A program made the position numbers and the translations under genes. Below are positions 7,968-16,631 of a stretch of DNA of 64,000 bases, in pieces; position 1 is the first letter of the stretch; every line of letters starts with the position of its first letter. This DNA comes from Azospirillum lipoferum 4B (GTDB lineage Bacteria; Pseudomonadota; Alphaproteobacteria; Azospirillales; Azospirillaceae): positions 1,314,501 to 1,378,500 of the forward strand of contig NC_016622.1 of assembly GCF_000283655.1 (NCBI RefSeq), read 5' to 3'. Below the pieces are notes generated by a model, which was given only the letters and a program-made list of their open reading frames with translations, made no database searches and was not told the DNA's origin.

Positions 7968-9566
7968 TCAGACCGGCAACACGGCCGGACGCGTCCGGCG
8001 CAGCCACGTCACCATCATCAGGCGCACCAGCACCGTGGCGGTGAACATGGAGATGAGGATGCCGAAGGTGATGGTGACGGCGAAGCCCTTGATCGCGCCG
8101 GTGCCGAAGATGAACAGCAGCGCCATCTTGATGGCCGTCGTCAGGTTGGAGTCGACGATCGTGCTGTAGGCGCGGCTGAAGCCGGCCTCCATCGACGCGA
8201 AGACGCCGCGGCCCTTCTTCGTCTCCTCGCGGATACGCTCGTTGATCAGGATGTTGGCGTCGACCGCCAGGCCCAGCGACAGCAGGATGCCGGCGATGCC
8301 CGGCAGCGTCAGCGTGGCCTGCAGCAGCGACAGCGCGGCCAACGTCAGCACGATGTTCACGAACAGCGCGAAGCAGGCGAAGGCGCCGAACAGCCCGTAG
8401 CTGGCGATCATGTAGACGCAGACCATGGCGAAGCCGACGGCGACGGAGGTCAGGCCGGCGCGGATCGAATCGGCACCCAGGTCAGGGCCGACGGTTCGCT
8501 CCTCGATCACCTTCAGCGGAGCCGGCAGGGCGCCGGCGCGCAGCAGGACGGCGAGGTCGTTGGCATTGGCGGCGTTGAAGTTGCCGCTGATCTGGCCGCG
8601 TCCGCCGGTGATCGGCTCGCGGATGACGGGGGCGCTGATCACCTTGTTGTCGAGCACGATGGCGAAGGGCCGGCCGACATTCTGCTTGGTCACTTCGGCG
8701 AAGCGGTTGGCACCCGCCGTGTTGAACTCGAAGTTCACCACCCATTCGCCGGTCTGGGGGTTGGTGCCGGCCGACGCATTCTGCAGCGTGGCACCATCGA
8801 CCTCGACCTTCTTGCGGATGACGTATTTCGACTGGAAGCGGTCACCCTCGGCCGACGGCAGGATCTCCGATCCCGGAGGGGCGCGGCCGGTGTTGGGATC
8901 GGCATTCACGTCGACCAGTCGGAAGGTCATCTTGGCCGTGGTGCCGAGCAGGCGCTTGATCCGGTCGGGATCCTCCACGCCGGGCAGCTGGACCAGGATG
9001 CGGTCCGTGCCCTGGCGGGCGATCGTCGGCTCGTTCACGCCGGTCTCGTCGATGCGGCGGCGGACGATCTCGATCGACTGCTCGATGGCCTGGGTGGCGC
9101 GGTCGCGCAGAGCGACCTCGCTCAGCGCCACGGTCACCGTGCCGCCGTCGACCGACACGTTCAGGTCGGGCTGCCCGCCGCCCAGAGCCGTGCCGCCCAC
9201 CGGGCTGGCCAGCTGGCGCAGCGCCTTCACCGCGTCGTCGGCCTGTGCCGGGTCGCGCAGCTGAACGGTCACGGCGCGGTCGCCGGCATTCAGCGCGGTG
9301 TAGCCGACATTGGCGGTGCGCAGCTGCTGACGGGCGCCGTCGACCAGCCCCTCCACCCGGTCACGGATGACGGTGGCCATGTCGACCTCGAGCAACAGAT
9401 GCGATCCGCCGCGCAGATCGAGGCCCAGCGACACCTTGCTGTGCGCGTACCAGGACGGCAGCGCCGCCAGAGTATCGCGGCCCAGGAAGTTGGGCAGCAT
9501 CATGATGAAGCCGGCGATGCAGGTCGCCAGGATCAGGTAAATCTTCCAGCGCGAAAAATAGAGCAT
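7968..9566 (-). CDS. secD: Protein translocase subunit SecD
   Basis: A 532-aa partner of SecF. One N-terminal membrane helix (residues ~8-27) leads to a large periplasmic region with SLGLDLRGGSHLLLEVD near residue 46. The base and head domains follow, then five more helices beginning near residue 360. The GLAVDANILINERIREE block near residue 450 is the RND-like conserved helix. The length is slightly below the E. coli protein, as usual in alphaproteobacteria. It stands between yajC and secF in the usual order yajC-secD-secF. The 126-nt gap before it carries no clear promoter. Confidence 0.96.
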   Translation of the reverse strand: MLYFSRWKIYLILATCIAGFIMMLPNFLGRDTLAALPSWYAHSKVSLGLDLRGGSHLLLEVDMATVIRDRVEGLVDGARQQLRTANVGYTALNAGDRAVTVQLRDPAQADDAVKALRQLASPVGGTALGGGQPDLNVSVDGGTVTVALSEVALRDRATQAIEQSIEIVRRRIDETGVNEPTIARQGTDRILVQLPGVEDPDRIKRLLGTTAKMTFRLVDVNADPNTGRAPPGSEILPSAEGDRFQSKYVIRKKVEVDGATLQNASAGTNPQTGEWVVNFEFNTAGANRFAEVTKQNVGRPFAIVLDNKVISAPVIREPITGGRGQISGNFNAANANDLAVLLRAGALPAPLKVIEERTVGPDLGADSIRAGLTSVAVGFAMVCVYMIASYGLFGAFACFALFVNIVLTLAALSLLQATLTLPGIAGILLSLGLAVDANILINERIREETKKGRGVFASMEAGFSRAYSTIVDSNLTTAIKMALLFIFGTGAIKGFAVTITFGILISMFTATVLVRLMMVTWLRRTRPAVLPV

Positions 9567-9692
9567 GCGTCACTCGAATCCGATCAGACACCCGCACCGG
9601 TGGGACCGGTCCGCCGCGGATGAGCGGCGGCCGGCCTGTCCGGACGGGAAGCGCCTTCGGGCTGGCCCGCGTGAGAGGAACCCGGCTGCGGC

Positions 9693-10124
9693 TTACTTGC
9701 GGCCGAACAGCTTGCCGATGCCGCCGGCGGCGGGGGTGTCGGCCGGCTTGGCCTCGCCTTCCGCGGTCGCGGCGGGGGTGGCGTCGCCACCGGACTTGCC
9801 GGCCGGCTCGGTCTTGGCGAGCACCAGATTCACGGTGGAGCGCAGGCAGCGCACCCGCACGTTCTCGGCGATCTCGACGGTCAGTTCGTCGTCGGAGCCG
9901 ACCTTGGTGACGACGCCGATGATGCCGCCGCCGGTCACGACGCGGTCGCCGCGGCGGATCGCCGACAGCATGGCCTTATGCTCCTTCATCTTCTTCTGCT
10001 GCGGACGGATGAGCAGGAAGTAGAAGACGACAAAGATCAGGATCAGCGGCAGAAACTGGACGAGCATGTCACCGCCGCCGCCAGCCGGCGCCGCCGTCTG
10101 TGCATAAGCCGTCGAAACGAACAT
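9693..10124 (-). CDS. yajC: Preprotein translocase accessory subunit YajC
   Basis: A 143-aa single-span inner-membrane protein of the SecDF-YajC complex. A short periplasmic N-terminus is followed by one membrane helix (residues ~20-42, FLPLILIFVVFYFLLIRPQQKK). The cytoplasmic RGDRVVTGGGIIGVVTKV domain comes next, then a ~45-residue A/P/G/K-rich tail longer than in E. coli. The ATG at 10124 follows a strong AAGGAG site at the usual spacing. Upstream in-frame residues are not conserved. It is first in the yajC-secD-secF order and divergent from the DUF815 ATPase gene. Confidence 0.94.
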   Translation of the reverse strand: MFVSTAYAQTAAPAGGGGDMLVQFLPLILIFVVFYFLLIRPQQKKMKEHKAMLSAIRRGDRVVTGGGIIGVVTKVGSDDELTVEIAENVRVRCLRSTVNLVLAKTEPAGKSGGDATPAATAEGEAKPADTPAAGGIGKLFGRK

Positions 10125-10349
10125 CTGGAAGCTCCTTACAGGTTTGGTCTCGGCACCGGATCGGCGTTCCGCCGGGACGCCGCGACTATAAACGCCCATG
10201 ACCGGGATGCAATGGTGATGCGCCACAATCCGCAGGCGCCCCACGGCTTGTGTGCTTGCCCTGCTGTGTTACGGTGCGAAGGCGTCGGAAAGATGGCTGC
10301 GCAGGCGCCCACTTTCCATGGAACATCCAGAAAAAATATCCGGAGAATT

Positions 10350-11246
10350 ATGTCGCAATCCATCGCTGGCTCCGGTGCTGGCCCCTCCGGTGCCGATCAG
10401 GCCCTGATTCCGCTGCTGACCCGCATTGCAGAGGCGCTGGAACGGCTGGCCCCGCCGCCGGACCGCCCGCTGGACTTCACCGCCGCCGACGCCTTCGTCT
10501 GGCACCCCGATCCCGACCGGCTGGAGCCGGTTCCGGTGGTCAACCGCGTCGACATCATGCTTCTGCAGGGCATCGAACGGCAGCGGGAGATCCTGCTGGA
10601 CAACACGCGGCGTTTCGCCGCCGGCCTGCCCGCCAACAACGCCCTGCTGTGGGGGGCGCGCGGCACCGGCAAGAGCTCGCTGGTCAAGGCGGCCCACGCC
10701 GCCATCTGCGGGGAGCGGCCGGGCGAACTGGCGCTGGTGGAAATCCACCGCGAGGACATTCCAACCCTGCCCCGCCTGCTGGCCCGGCTGAAGGGCGAGC
10801 CGCGCCGCTTCATCCTGTTCTGCGACGATCTGTCCTTCGACCATGACGACGCGCATTACAAGTCGCTGAAGGCGGTGCTGGACGGCGGGATCGAGGGGCG
10901 GCCGGACAATGTGGTGTTCTACGCCACCTCCAACCGCCGCCACCTGATGCCGCGCGACATGATCGAGAACGAGCGGTCGACCGCCATCAACCCGGCCGAG
11001 GCGGTGGAGGAGAAGGTGTCGCTGTCCGACCGGTTCGGGCTGTGGTTGGGCTTCCACAACTGCGACCAGGACACCTATTTCGCCATGATCGAAGGCTATG
11101 CCGGCCATTTCGGCCTGGACATCCCGGTCGACCGGCTGCGCGCGGAGGCCGTGGAATGGTCGGTCACGCGCGGAAGCCGGTCGGGCCGGGTGGCCTGGCA
11201 GTTCATCCAGGACCTGGCCGGTCGTCTCGGGCAGCCCCTTCGCTGA
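10350..11246 (+). CDS. DUF815-family P-loop ATPase
   Basis: A 298-aa AAA-like ATPase of the DUF815 family. Walker A is GARGTGKS (residues ~102-109) and the Walker B-like segment is FILFCDDLSF (~154-163). A sensor-1-type YATSNRRHLMP stretch and the IENE motif follow. The cellular role of the family is unknown. A chaperone- or helicase-loader-like function is sometimes supposed from the fold. The ATG at 10350 has GGAG at -9, and the open frame upstream runs antisense to yajC and is not conserved. Its last 44 nt overlap the convergent peptidase-like gene on the other strand. Confidence 0.88.
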   Translation: MSQSIAGSGAGPSGADQALIPLLTRIAEALERLAPPPDRPLDFTAADAFVWHPDPDRLEPVPVVNRVDIMLLQGIERQREILLDNTRRFAAGLPANNALLWGARGTGKSSLVKAAHAAICGERPGELALVEIHREDIPTLPRLLARLKGEPRRFILFCDDLSFDHDDAHYKSLKAVLDGGIEGRPDNVVFYATSNRRHLMPRDMIENERSTAINPAEAVEEKVSLSDRFGLWLGFHNCDQDTYFAMIEGYAGHFGLDIPVDRLRAEAVEWSVTRGSRSGRVAWQFIQDLAGRLGQPLR

Positions 11247-12471
11247 CCTTGCGGTCCATCTGATCGCTCGGGTCGACGGCCTGGCTGCCCTTGCGCAGCT
11301 CGAAATGGAGCTGGGGCGAGGAAACGCCGCCGGTCTGGCCGACCCGGGCGATCAGCTGACCCCGCTTCACCGTGGCGCCGCGCTCCACCTCGATCTTGTC
11401 GAGATGGGCGTAGGCGGTGATCCAGCCGTCGGCATGCTTCAGCAGCAGCAGGTTGCCGAAGCCGCGCAGTTCGTTGCCGGCATAGGCGACCACGCCGTTG
11501 TCGGCGGCGACCACCGCGGTGCCCTTCGGCGCCGCGATGTTCAGGCCGTCATTGTGCAGCCCGTCCGGCTTCGGCCCGAATCCGGAAATCAGCTTGCCCT
11601 TCACCGGCCACAGGAAGCGGGCGCCGCCACGCGGAGGGGTCGCGGCTTCCGCCTTCGGCTCCGGCTTGGGCGGCGGAGCGGCTGCCACCTCCTGCTGCGG
11701 GGCGGGCGCCGGTGCGGCGGAAGGCGCCGGAATCGGGGTCGGCGCCGGCTTGGCTCCGGGCGGGCGCAGCATGGTCGGCGCCTGTCCCGGCTGATAGGCG
11801 CTGTCGCCCGCGGGAGTCTGCGCCGTCTGGGTGGGCGCGGGTTCGGCAGCACTGCCCGGCTTCGGCGGCGGCGTCAGCGGCGTGGCGGATATGCCGCCGG
11901 ACGAGGACGCCGCACCCGGCGGCGGCAGTTCCGACGTTTGGACGGAGCCGCGCCCGGCAGGCGTTCCGGATGGCGCCCCTTGCGGCGTCAGCGGCACGGC
12001 GCCGCCGGAAGCGACCCCCGAGGCCACCATGGTGCCGCTGCCCTCGTTCGCCCCCGGCAGGCGCAGGGGCTGTCCGGCCTGCACCGCATAGGGCGGCGAC
12101 AGGTTGTTCAGCCGCGTCAGTTCGCTGACATCCACATTGTGCATCCGCGAGATGCTGTAGAGGCTGTCGCCCTTCTGCACGATGTACTGGCGCGAGGTCG
12201 GCAGGACCAGCCGCTGCCCGACGTCCAGACGGTAGGGCGGCGCCAGCTTGTTGGCCTCGATCAGGTCGCGCAGCGGCACATTGTAGCGACGGGACAGGCT
12301 GTAGGCGCTGTCACCCTTCTGCACGGTGATGGCTCCGCCGGCCGAATCCGGTACTTCCGAGACATGGGTGAAGGGTGCCAGCCCGCCCACCCGTTCGCAG
12401 GCACCGAGTGCCAGGACGGCGGTGGACAGGACCAGGGCCGGCAGAAGGCGAGCGGACATGGCGGGTCTCAT
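11203..12471 (-). CDS. LysM/M23 lipoprotein, NlpD-like murein hydrolase activator
   Basis: A 422-aa secreted lipoprotein. The signal sequence ends in LGAC with Cys25 as lipidation site. Two LysM domains (about 48-91 and 95-139) bind peptidoglycan. A long P/A/G-rich linker leads to a C-terminal LytM/M23 domain (about 300-405). That domain has HNDGLN in place of the zinc motif HxxxD and QLHFELR in place of HxHFE. It therefore looks catalytically dead, as in NlpD/EnvC-type amidase activators. The ATG at 12471 overlaps the pcm stop codon (ATGA), which favours it over the ATG at 12459. Context serS-surE-pcm-nlpD supports the assignment. Confidence 0.87.
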   Translation of the reverse strand: MRPAMSARLLPALVLSTAVLALGACERVGGLAPFTHVSEVPDSAGGAITVQKGDSAYSLSRRYNVPLRDLIEANKLAPPYRLDVGQRLVLPTSRQYIVQKGDSLYSISRMHNVDVSELTRLNNLSPPYAVQAGQPLRLPGANEGSGTMVASGVASGGAVPLTPQGAPSGTPAGRGSVQTSELPPPGAASSSGGISATPLTPPPKPGSAAEPAPTQTAQTPAGDSAYQPGQAPTMLRPPGAKPAPTPIPAPSAAPAPAPQQEVAAAPPPKPEPKAEAATPPRGGARFLWPVKGKLISGFGPKPDGLHNDGLNIAAPKGTAVVAADNGVVAYAGNELRGFGNLLLLKHADGWITAYAHLDKIEVERGATVKRGQLIARVGQTGGVSSPQLHFELRKGSQAVDPSDQMDRKVSEGAARDDRPGPG

Positions 12472-13121
12472 GCGGAACGGACCGGTTGTGGCGGGTCGGA
12501 CAGCAGCGGAACGAAACGGACGGGCCACAGGTCCTCCCGGATAAGGCCAGCTTCGGAACGCCGGAAACGTACCACCCTTTGGTCGCGGTGATCGGTCCCC
12601 AGCGGAATGACCATGACACCACCAACGGCGAGTTGATCCGTCAAGTCTTTTGGCGGCTCCGGTCCACCGGCGGCTGTGACCAGTATGCGGGCGAAGGGCG
12701 CCACCTCCGGCCAGCCGCGCGTCCCGTCGCCGAGACGCGTGGTGATGTTGCCGATGTCCAGCGCCTTGAACCGGGCTTCCGCCTCGCGCAGCAGCGGTTT
12801 CAGCCGCTCGATGGTGAACACCCGGCGGCACAGCCGCGACAGCACCGCCGCCTGATAGCCGGACCCTGTGCCGACCTCCAGCACAAGGTGCCGCGGGTGC
12901 AGGTCCAGCGCCTGGGTCATCAGCCCAACCACCAGCGGCTGGCTGATGGTCTGGCCGAGGTCGATGGGCAGGGCAACATCCTCCCACGCCCGGTCCTGGA
13001 ATGCGTCCGGAACGAACAGCTCGCGCGGGATCCGCTCGATGGCCGCCAACACCCGGGTGTCGGTGACGCCGGCCCCGCGAAGGGCCATCAGCAAGCGGAT
13101 CTTGCGCGGGTTGTAGGTCAC
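12468..13121 (-). CDS. pcm: Protein-L-isoaspartate O-methyltransferase
   Basis: A 217-aa SAM-dependent repair enzyme that methylates isoaspartyl residues formed by protein ageing. The motifs DLGQTISQPLVVGLM and LEVGTGSGYQAAVLSRL (SAM-binding loop) are diagnostic. GTG at 13121 is the start because it overlaps the surE stop (GTGA), a coupling seen at each junction in this operon. Length is normal for the family. Its stop overlaps the next start by 4 nt. It is located in the cytoplasm. Confidence 0.95.
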   Translation of the reverse strand: MTYNPRKIRLLMALRGAGVTDTRVLAAIERIPRELFVPDAFQDRAWEDVALPIDLGQTISQPLVVGLMTQALDLHPRHLVLEVGTGSGYQAAVLSRLCRRVFTIERLKPLLREAEARFKALDIGNITTRLGDGTRGWPEVAPFARILVTAAGGPEPPKDLTDQLAVGGVMVIPLGTDHRDQRVVRFRRSEAGLIREDLWPVRFVPLLSDPPQPVRSA

Positions 13122-13900
13122 ACGAAAGCCTGCCTCAACGTCTGCAGCGTCGGGGTGTGGGTCAGGTCGAGATAGATCGGCGTCACCGAGATGCCGCCGT
13201 TGAACACGACATGGATGTCGGTGTCGTCGGAGACGTCGGCCTCGCCGCGTAGCGTGCCGATCCAGATATAGGGCTTGCCGCGCGGATCCACGCGCTCGAA
13301 CAGCTCGTCGCCGATCTTGCGCTTGCCGTGGCGAACCACCTGGATGCCCGTCACCTCCTCGGCCGGGCGGGCCGGAAAGTTGACGTTCAGCAGCACGTTC
13401 CGCGGCCAGGCCACCGTCACCGCCTTGCGCACCACCTCCGCCCCATGGGCGGCGGCGGCGGACCAGTCGATGGGCTGGCCCGGCTCGTAATGCTGGCTCA
13501 TGGCGATGGCCGGGACGTTCAGCAGCGTCGCCTCCATCGCCGCGGCGATGGTGCCGGAGTAGGTCACGTCCTCGCCGATGTTGGAGCCCTGGTTGACGCC
13601 TGACAGCACCAGCGTCGGTCGGGAGTCCCGCATCACATGGTTGACGGCCAGCAGGACGCAGTCGGTCGGCGTGCCGTCCACGGTATAGCGGCGCTCGTCC
13701 AGCTTGCGCAGGCGGAGCGGCCGGTTGATGGTCAGCGAATGGCTGGCCGCCGACTGCTCCGTCTCCGGCGCCACCACCCAGACGTCGTCGGACAGCTCGC
13801 GCGCGATGGCTTCCAGGACCTTCAATCCCTGCGCATGGATGCCGTCGTCGTTGGTGACGAGGATGCGCGTCCGGGACAGGTCGAGCGGCAGGTTGAACAT
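13118..13900 (-). CDS. surE: 5'/3'-nucleotidase SurE
   Basis: A 260-aa metal-dependent nucleoside monophosphate phosphatase. The N-terminal TNDDGIHAQGL contains the paired aspartates that bind the metal (about residues 17-18). SLTI, GTPTDCVLLAVNH and VLSGVNQGSNIGEDVTYSGT form the rest of the active site. The ATG at 13900 shares a base with the serS stop (TGATG). The long upstream frame runs into serS and is a shadow. It is coupled to pcm downstream, the usual stress-survival pairing. Confidence 0.95.
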   Translation of the reverse strand: MFNLPLDLSRTRILVTNDDGIHAQGLKVLEAIARELSDDVWVVAPETEQSAASHSLTINRPLRLRKLDERRYTVDGTPTDCVLLAVNHVMRDSRPTLVLSGVNQGSNIGEDVTYSGTIAAAMEATLLNVPAIAMSQHYEPGQPIDWSAAAAHGAEVVRKAVTVAWPRNVLLNVNFPARPAEEVTGIQVVRHGKRKIGDELFERVDPRGKPYIWIGTLRGEADVSDDTDIHVVFNGGISVTPIYLDLTHTPTLQTLRQAFV

Positions 13901-15171
13901 CAGATGGAAATCCTCTCCACTCCGCGCATGTAGGGGCGGAGCGCTTCCGGGATCAGAATGGAACCGTCGGGCTGCTGGTAGTTCTCCAGCACCGCGATCA
14001 GGCAGCGCCCGACCGCCACACCCGATCCGTTGAGGGTGTGCACGAATTGAGTTTGCTTCTCGCCCTTGGCACGGCAACGGGCCTTCATCCGCCGCGCCTG
14101 GAAATCCCCGCAATTGGACACGCTGGAGATCTCGCGGTAGGCGTTCTGGCCCGGCAGCCAGACCTCGACGTCATAGGTCTTGCGCGAGGAGAAGCCCATG
14201 TCGCCGGTGCACAGCACGATGGTGCGGTAGGGCAGGCCCAGCCGCTCCAGAATCGTCTCTGCGCAGCGGGTCATGCGCTGGTGCTCGTCCTCCGACTGTT
14301 CCGGCGTGGTGATGGCGACCATCTCCACCTTCCAGAACTGGTGCTGGCGGATCATGCCGCGGGTGTCGCGCCCGGCCGAGCCGGCTTCCGCGCGGAAGCA
14401 GGGGGTCAGCGCGGTGTAGCGCAGCGGCAGTTCCTCCGCCGCCACGATCTGGTCGTTGACCAGATTGGTCAGCGGCACCTCGCTGGTCGGGATCAGGTAG
14501 TGGTCGCTGGAGGTGGTCTTGAACAGATCCTCCTCGAACTTCGGCAGTTGGCCGGTGCCGAACAGGGCGTTGTCGCGCACCATCAGCGGCGGCGCGATCT
14601 CGGTGAAGCCGTGCTCCGACGTGTGGATGTCCAGCATGAAGTCGGCGAGCGCGCGCTCAAGCCGGGCGAGCCCGCCCTTCAGCACGGTGAAGCGGGCGCC
14701 GGACATGCGGGCCGCCGCCTCGAAATCCATCAGGCCCAGCGCCTCGCCCAGCTCGTAATGCTGCTTGGGGTTGGCGATGTCGGCGGGGGTGCCCCAGCGG
14801 CGGACCTCGACATTGGCGGTCTCGTCCGACCCGTCCGGCACGTCGTCGGCAGGGATGTTGGGCAGGCCCGCCAGGATGGCGTCGAGTTCGGCGCCGAGCG
14901 CGCGTTCCTCCTCCTCCACCTGGGGCAGGCGGTCCTTCAGGGCCGCCATCTCGTCAAGGATTGGCTGGGCGTCACGGCCTTCGCGCTTGGCGAGGCCGAC
15001 TTCCTTCGCCGCCTCGTTCCGGCGGGCCTGCATCTCCTGCATCTGGGTCTGCGCGGCGCGGCGGCGACCGTCGAGGTCGAGCAGGGAGGACGACATCGGC
15101 GCCAATCCGCGGCGGCCGAGACCGCGGTCGAAGGCTTCGGGATTCTCACGGATGGCGCGAAGGTCGTGCAT
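13900..15171 (-). CDS. serS: Serine--tRNA ligase
   Basis: A 423-aa class II aminoacyl-tRNA synthetase. The N-terminal long coiled-coil arm (residues ~1-105) holds the tRNA-Ser variable loop. Motif 2 ([25 protein letters not shown]) and motif 3 ([17 protein letters not shown]) are intact. The [10 protein letters not shown] stretch binds serine and adenylate. The ATG at 15171 starts [15 protein letters not shown], the normal family beginning. It heads the serS-surE-pcm-LysM/M23 operon. Its upstream region carries the IS remnant on the opposite strand, about 130 nt away. Confidence 0.96.
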   Translation of the reverse strand: MHDLRAIRENPEAFDRGLGRRGLAPMSSSLLDLDGRRRAAQTQMQEMQARRNEAAKEVGLAKREGRDAQPILDEMAALKDRLPQVEEEERALGAELDAILAGLPNIPADDVPDGSDETANVEVRRWGTPADIANPKQHYELGEALGLMDFEAAARMSGARFTVLKGGLARLERALADFMLDIHTSEHGFTEIAPPLMVRDNALFGTGQLPKFEEDLFKTTSSDHYLIPTSEVPLTNLVNDQIVAAEELPLRYTALTPCFRAEAGSAGRDTRGMIRQHQFWKVEMVAITTPEQSEDEHQRMTRCAETILERLGLPYRTIVLCTGDMGFSSRKTYDVEVWLPGQNAYREISSVSNCGDFQARRMKARCRAKGEKQTQFVHTLNGSGVAVGRCLIAVLENYQQPDGSILIPEALRPYMRGVERISI

Positions 15172-15304
15172 GGCTCGAACAATCAACGAATTGTGTGGGG
15201 CACTGGTTATACGGCGCGGCCCGGCCAAGGTCCAGTGCAAGGCCGCTGCGGCACAGGGCAATCGGGTGAAGGAGTGCGTGACAACGGGTCGGAGTTCTGA
15301 GTCG

Positions 15305-15832
15305 ATGCGGCGGCCCGGCATCGACACAGGCGGGCACGATGGACGCGACCGGGCACTGGGCGAGGCGATTGTTTTTCTGGATCATTTCCGTTCTCTGCCG
15401 GACCATCGGCAACAGGGTCAGGCGATCTACCCGTTGGACGAGGTGCTGCCGCTGTGTCTGCTGGCTGTGCTGGCTGGAGCCGAGAGCTTCGTCGAAATCG
15501 CCCGCTTTGGGACGAGGAAGTCGGCGTTTCTGCGCCGGTTCCGGGCCTTTGCCCACGGAACTCCGTCGCATGACCGACTGGGCGACATCTTCGCCACGCT
15601 GGACTCCGGCCACGTCCAGCGCTGCTTCGTGGCCCGGGTCGCCGCCCTGACCGGCGCCCCCGCCGAGGTCATCGCCATCAAGCACATGGCCCAAAACCTG
15701 CGCCCAAAACCTGCGCCCAAAACCTGCGCCCAAAACCTGCGCGGAAGAGCACCGGGAAAGGACACTCTGCGCGTCCGAAGAAAGCTCGCCGCTTAAGACG
15801 ATGACTTCCTGGCCAGCCTCATCAGCTCATGA
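15305..15832 (+). pseudogene. ISAs1-family transposase remnant with internal deletion
   Basis: The first ~125 codons match the N-terminus of ISAs1-type transposases: [39 protein letters not shown], then IARFGTRKSAFLRRF, GTPSHDRLGDIF and EVIAI. The catalytic DDE core, roughly 200 codons, is then missing. In its place are four copies of a 13-bp repeat (15689-15740). The frame resumes with a short piece resembling the family's C-terminal end, interrupted by TAA at 15794-15796 and ending in TGA at 15830-15832. It cannot encode an active transposase. Weak candidate ends sharing CGGGTGAA in opposite orientation lie near 15263 and 15838. They were not verified as terminal repeats. Confidence 0.8.
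15689..15740. repeat. Four tandem copies of a 13-bp repeat at the IS deletion junction
   Basis: The unit GCCCAAAACCTGC occurs four times without a mismatch. Each copy shifts the frame by one, so three added copies restore it. The repeat sits exactly where the transposase core is lost, which suggests slippage or repair associated with the deletion. Confidence 0.95.
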
Positions 15833-15894
15833 ACCGTTCACCCGTTTCCCCTGTCTCCCGCCAGGGGGATGAACGCTTGAACGCCCAAAGATTA

Positions 15895-15924
15895 CGGGCC
15901 GCGGAGGCGATTCCCCGCGGCCCG
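15895..15924. terminator. Hairpin, possible terminator of the LuxR-type response regulator gene
   Basis: A perfect 10-bp GC-rich stem (15895-15904 with 15915-15924) with a 10-nt loop lies 66 nt past the stop of the minus-strand regulator. No good T-run follows on either strand, so termination efficiency is uncertain. Confidence 0.4.
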
Positions 15925-15989
15925 GTTCCACAACCCGTATTGCTGTCCGGATCGGCCGAAGCCGTCCGTTTCCCAATGCCGGCCTTTTC

Positions 15990-16631
15990 CTAGGCCGACA
16001 TGGCGGCGGCGGCGATGACCGCCTGGGTGCGGTTCTTGACGCCCAGCGACTTGAAGATCGCGGTGACATGGATCTTCACGGTGCCTTCGGACAGACCCAG
16101 TTCATAAGCGATCTGCTTGTTCGACTTGCCGAGGCGCAGGCATTCCAGCACCTCGCGCTGGCGCTGGGTCAGGCCATAGCCGGCGCTCCGGTCGGCGACC
16201 TCCACCGTGCGGCGGCGCGGCGCGGCATCCATGCTGGCGGTGAGCGCGCCCGGCGGAAGGTAGATGCCGCCCGAGAACACGAGGTTCAGGGCGCCCATCA
16301 TGACCTTGACGCTGCTCGACTTCGGGATGTAGCCGGTCGCGCCATGGTCGAGCGCGCCGCGGATGTCACCCAGCGCTTCCGATGCGGAGATCACCACCAC
16401 CGGCACGCCCGGCTGCAGCGCCTGGATTTCGCGCAGTCCGTCGAAACCCGGCCAGTTCGGCATATGCAGGTCCATCAGAATGATGTCGAAGGTGCCGCCC
16501 CCACGGCACTGGTCCAGCACCTCGTCGAAGGTCCCCGCCTCGACGAAGCCGGCATCGCCCTGCAACTGCTCGAGCAACCGTCGCAGGCCTTCACGGAACA
16601 GCAGGTGGTCATCCCCGATCAGAATCTTCAT
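15990..16631 (-). CDS. NarL/FixJ-type response regulator (receiver + LuxR HTH)
   Basis: A 213-aa two-component response regulator. The receiver begins ILIGDDHLLFREGL and has the phospho-acceptor Asp54 in ILMDLHMP, a switch S/T region VISASEA and the conserved Lys in GYIPKSS. The LuxR-type helix-turn-helix occupies about residues 150-212 (LTQRQREVLECLRLGKSNKQIAYELGLSEGTVKIHV). An ATG 12 nt upstream (16643) is an alternative start, but similarity begins at 16631. No cognate kinase is adjacent. It faces a second LuxR-type gene across about 1 kb of non-coding DNA. Confidence 0.88.
   Translation of the reverse strand: MKILIGDDHLLFREGLRRLLEQLQGDAGFVEAGTFDEVLDQCRGGGTFDIILMDLHMPNWPGFDGLREIQALQPGVPVVVISASEALGDIRGALDHGATGYIPKSSSVKVMMGALNLVFSGGIYLPPGALTASMDAAPRRRTVEVADRSAGYGLTQRQREVLECLRLGKSNKQIAYELGLSEGTVKIHVTAIFKSLGVKNRTQAVIAAAAMSA

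Noticed and set aside
15689-15740. The four 13-bp repeats as a CRISPR-like array
   Set aside because: The units are directly adjacent with no spacers and lie inside a transposase remnant.
15260-15846. Inverted CGGGTGAA sequences as definite IS ends
   Set aside because: Only 8 bp agree and no target-site duplication was found, so they are mentioned only as weak candidates.
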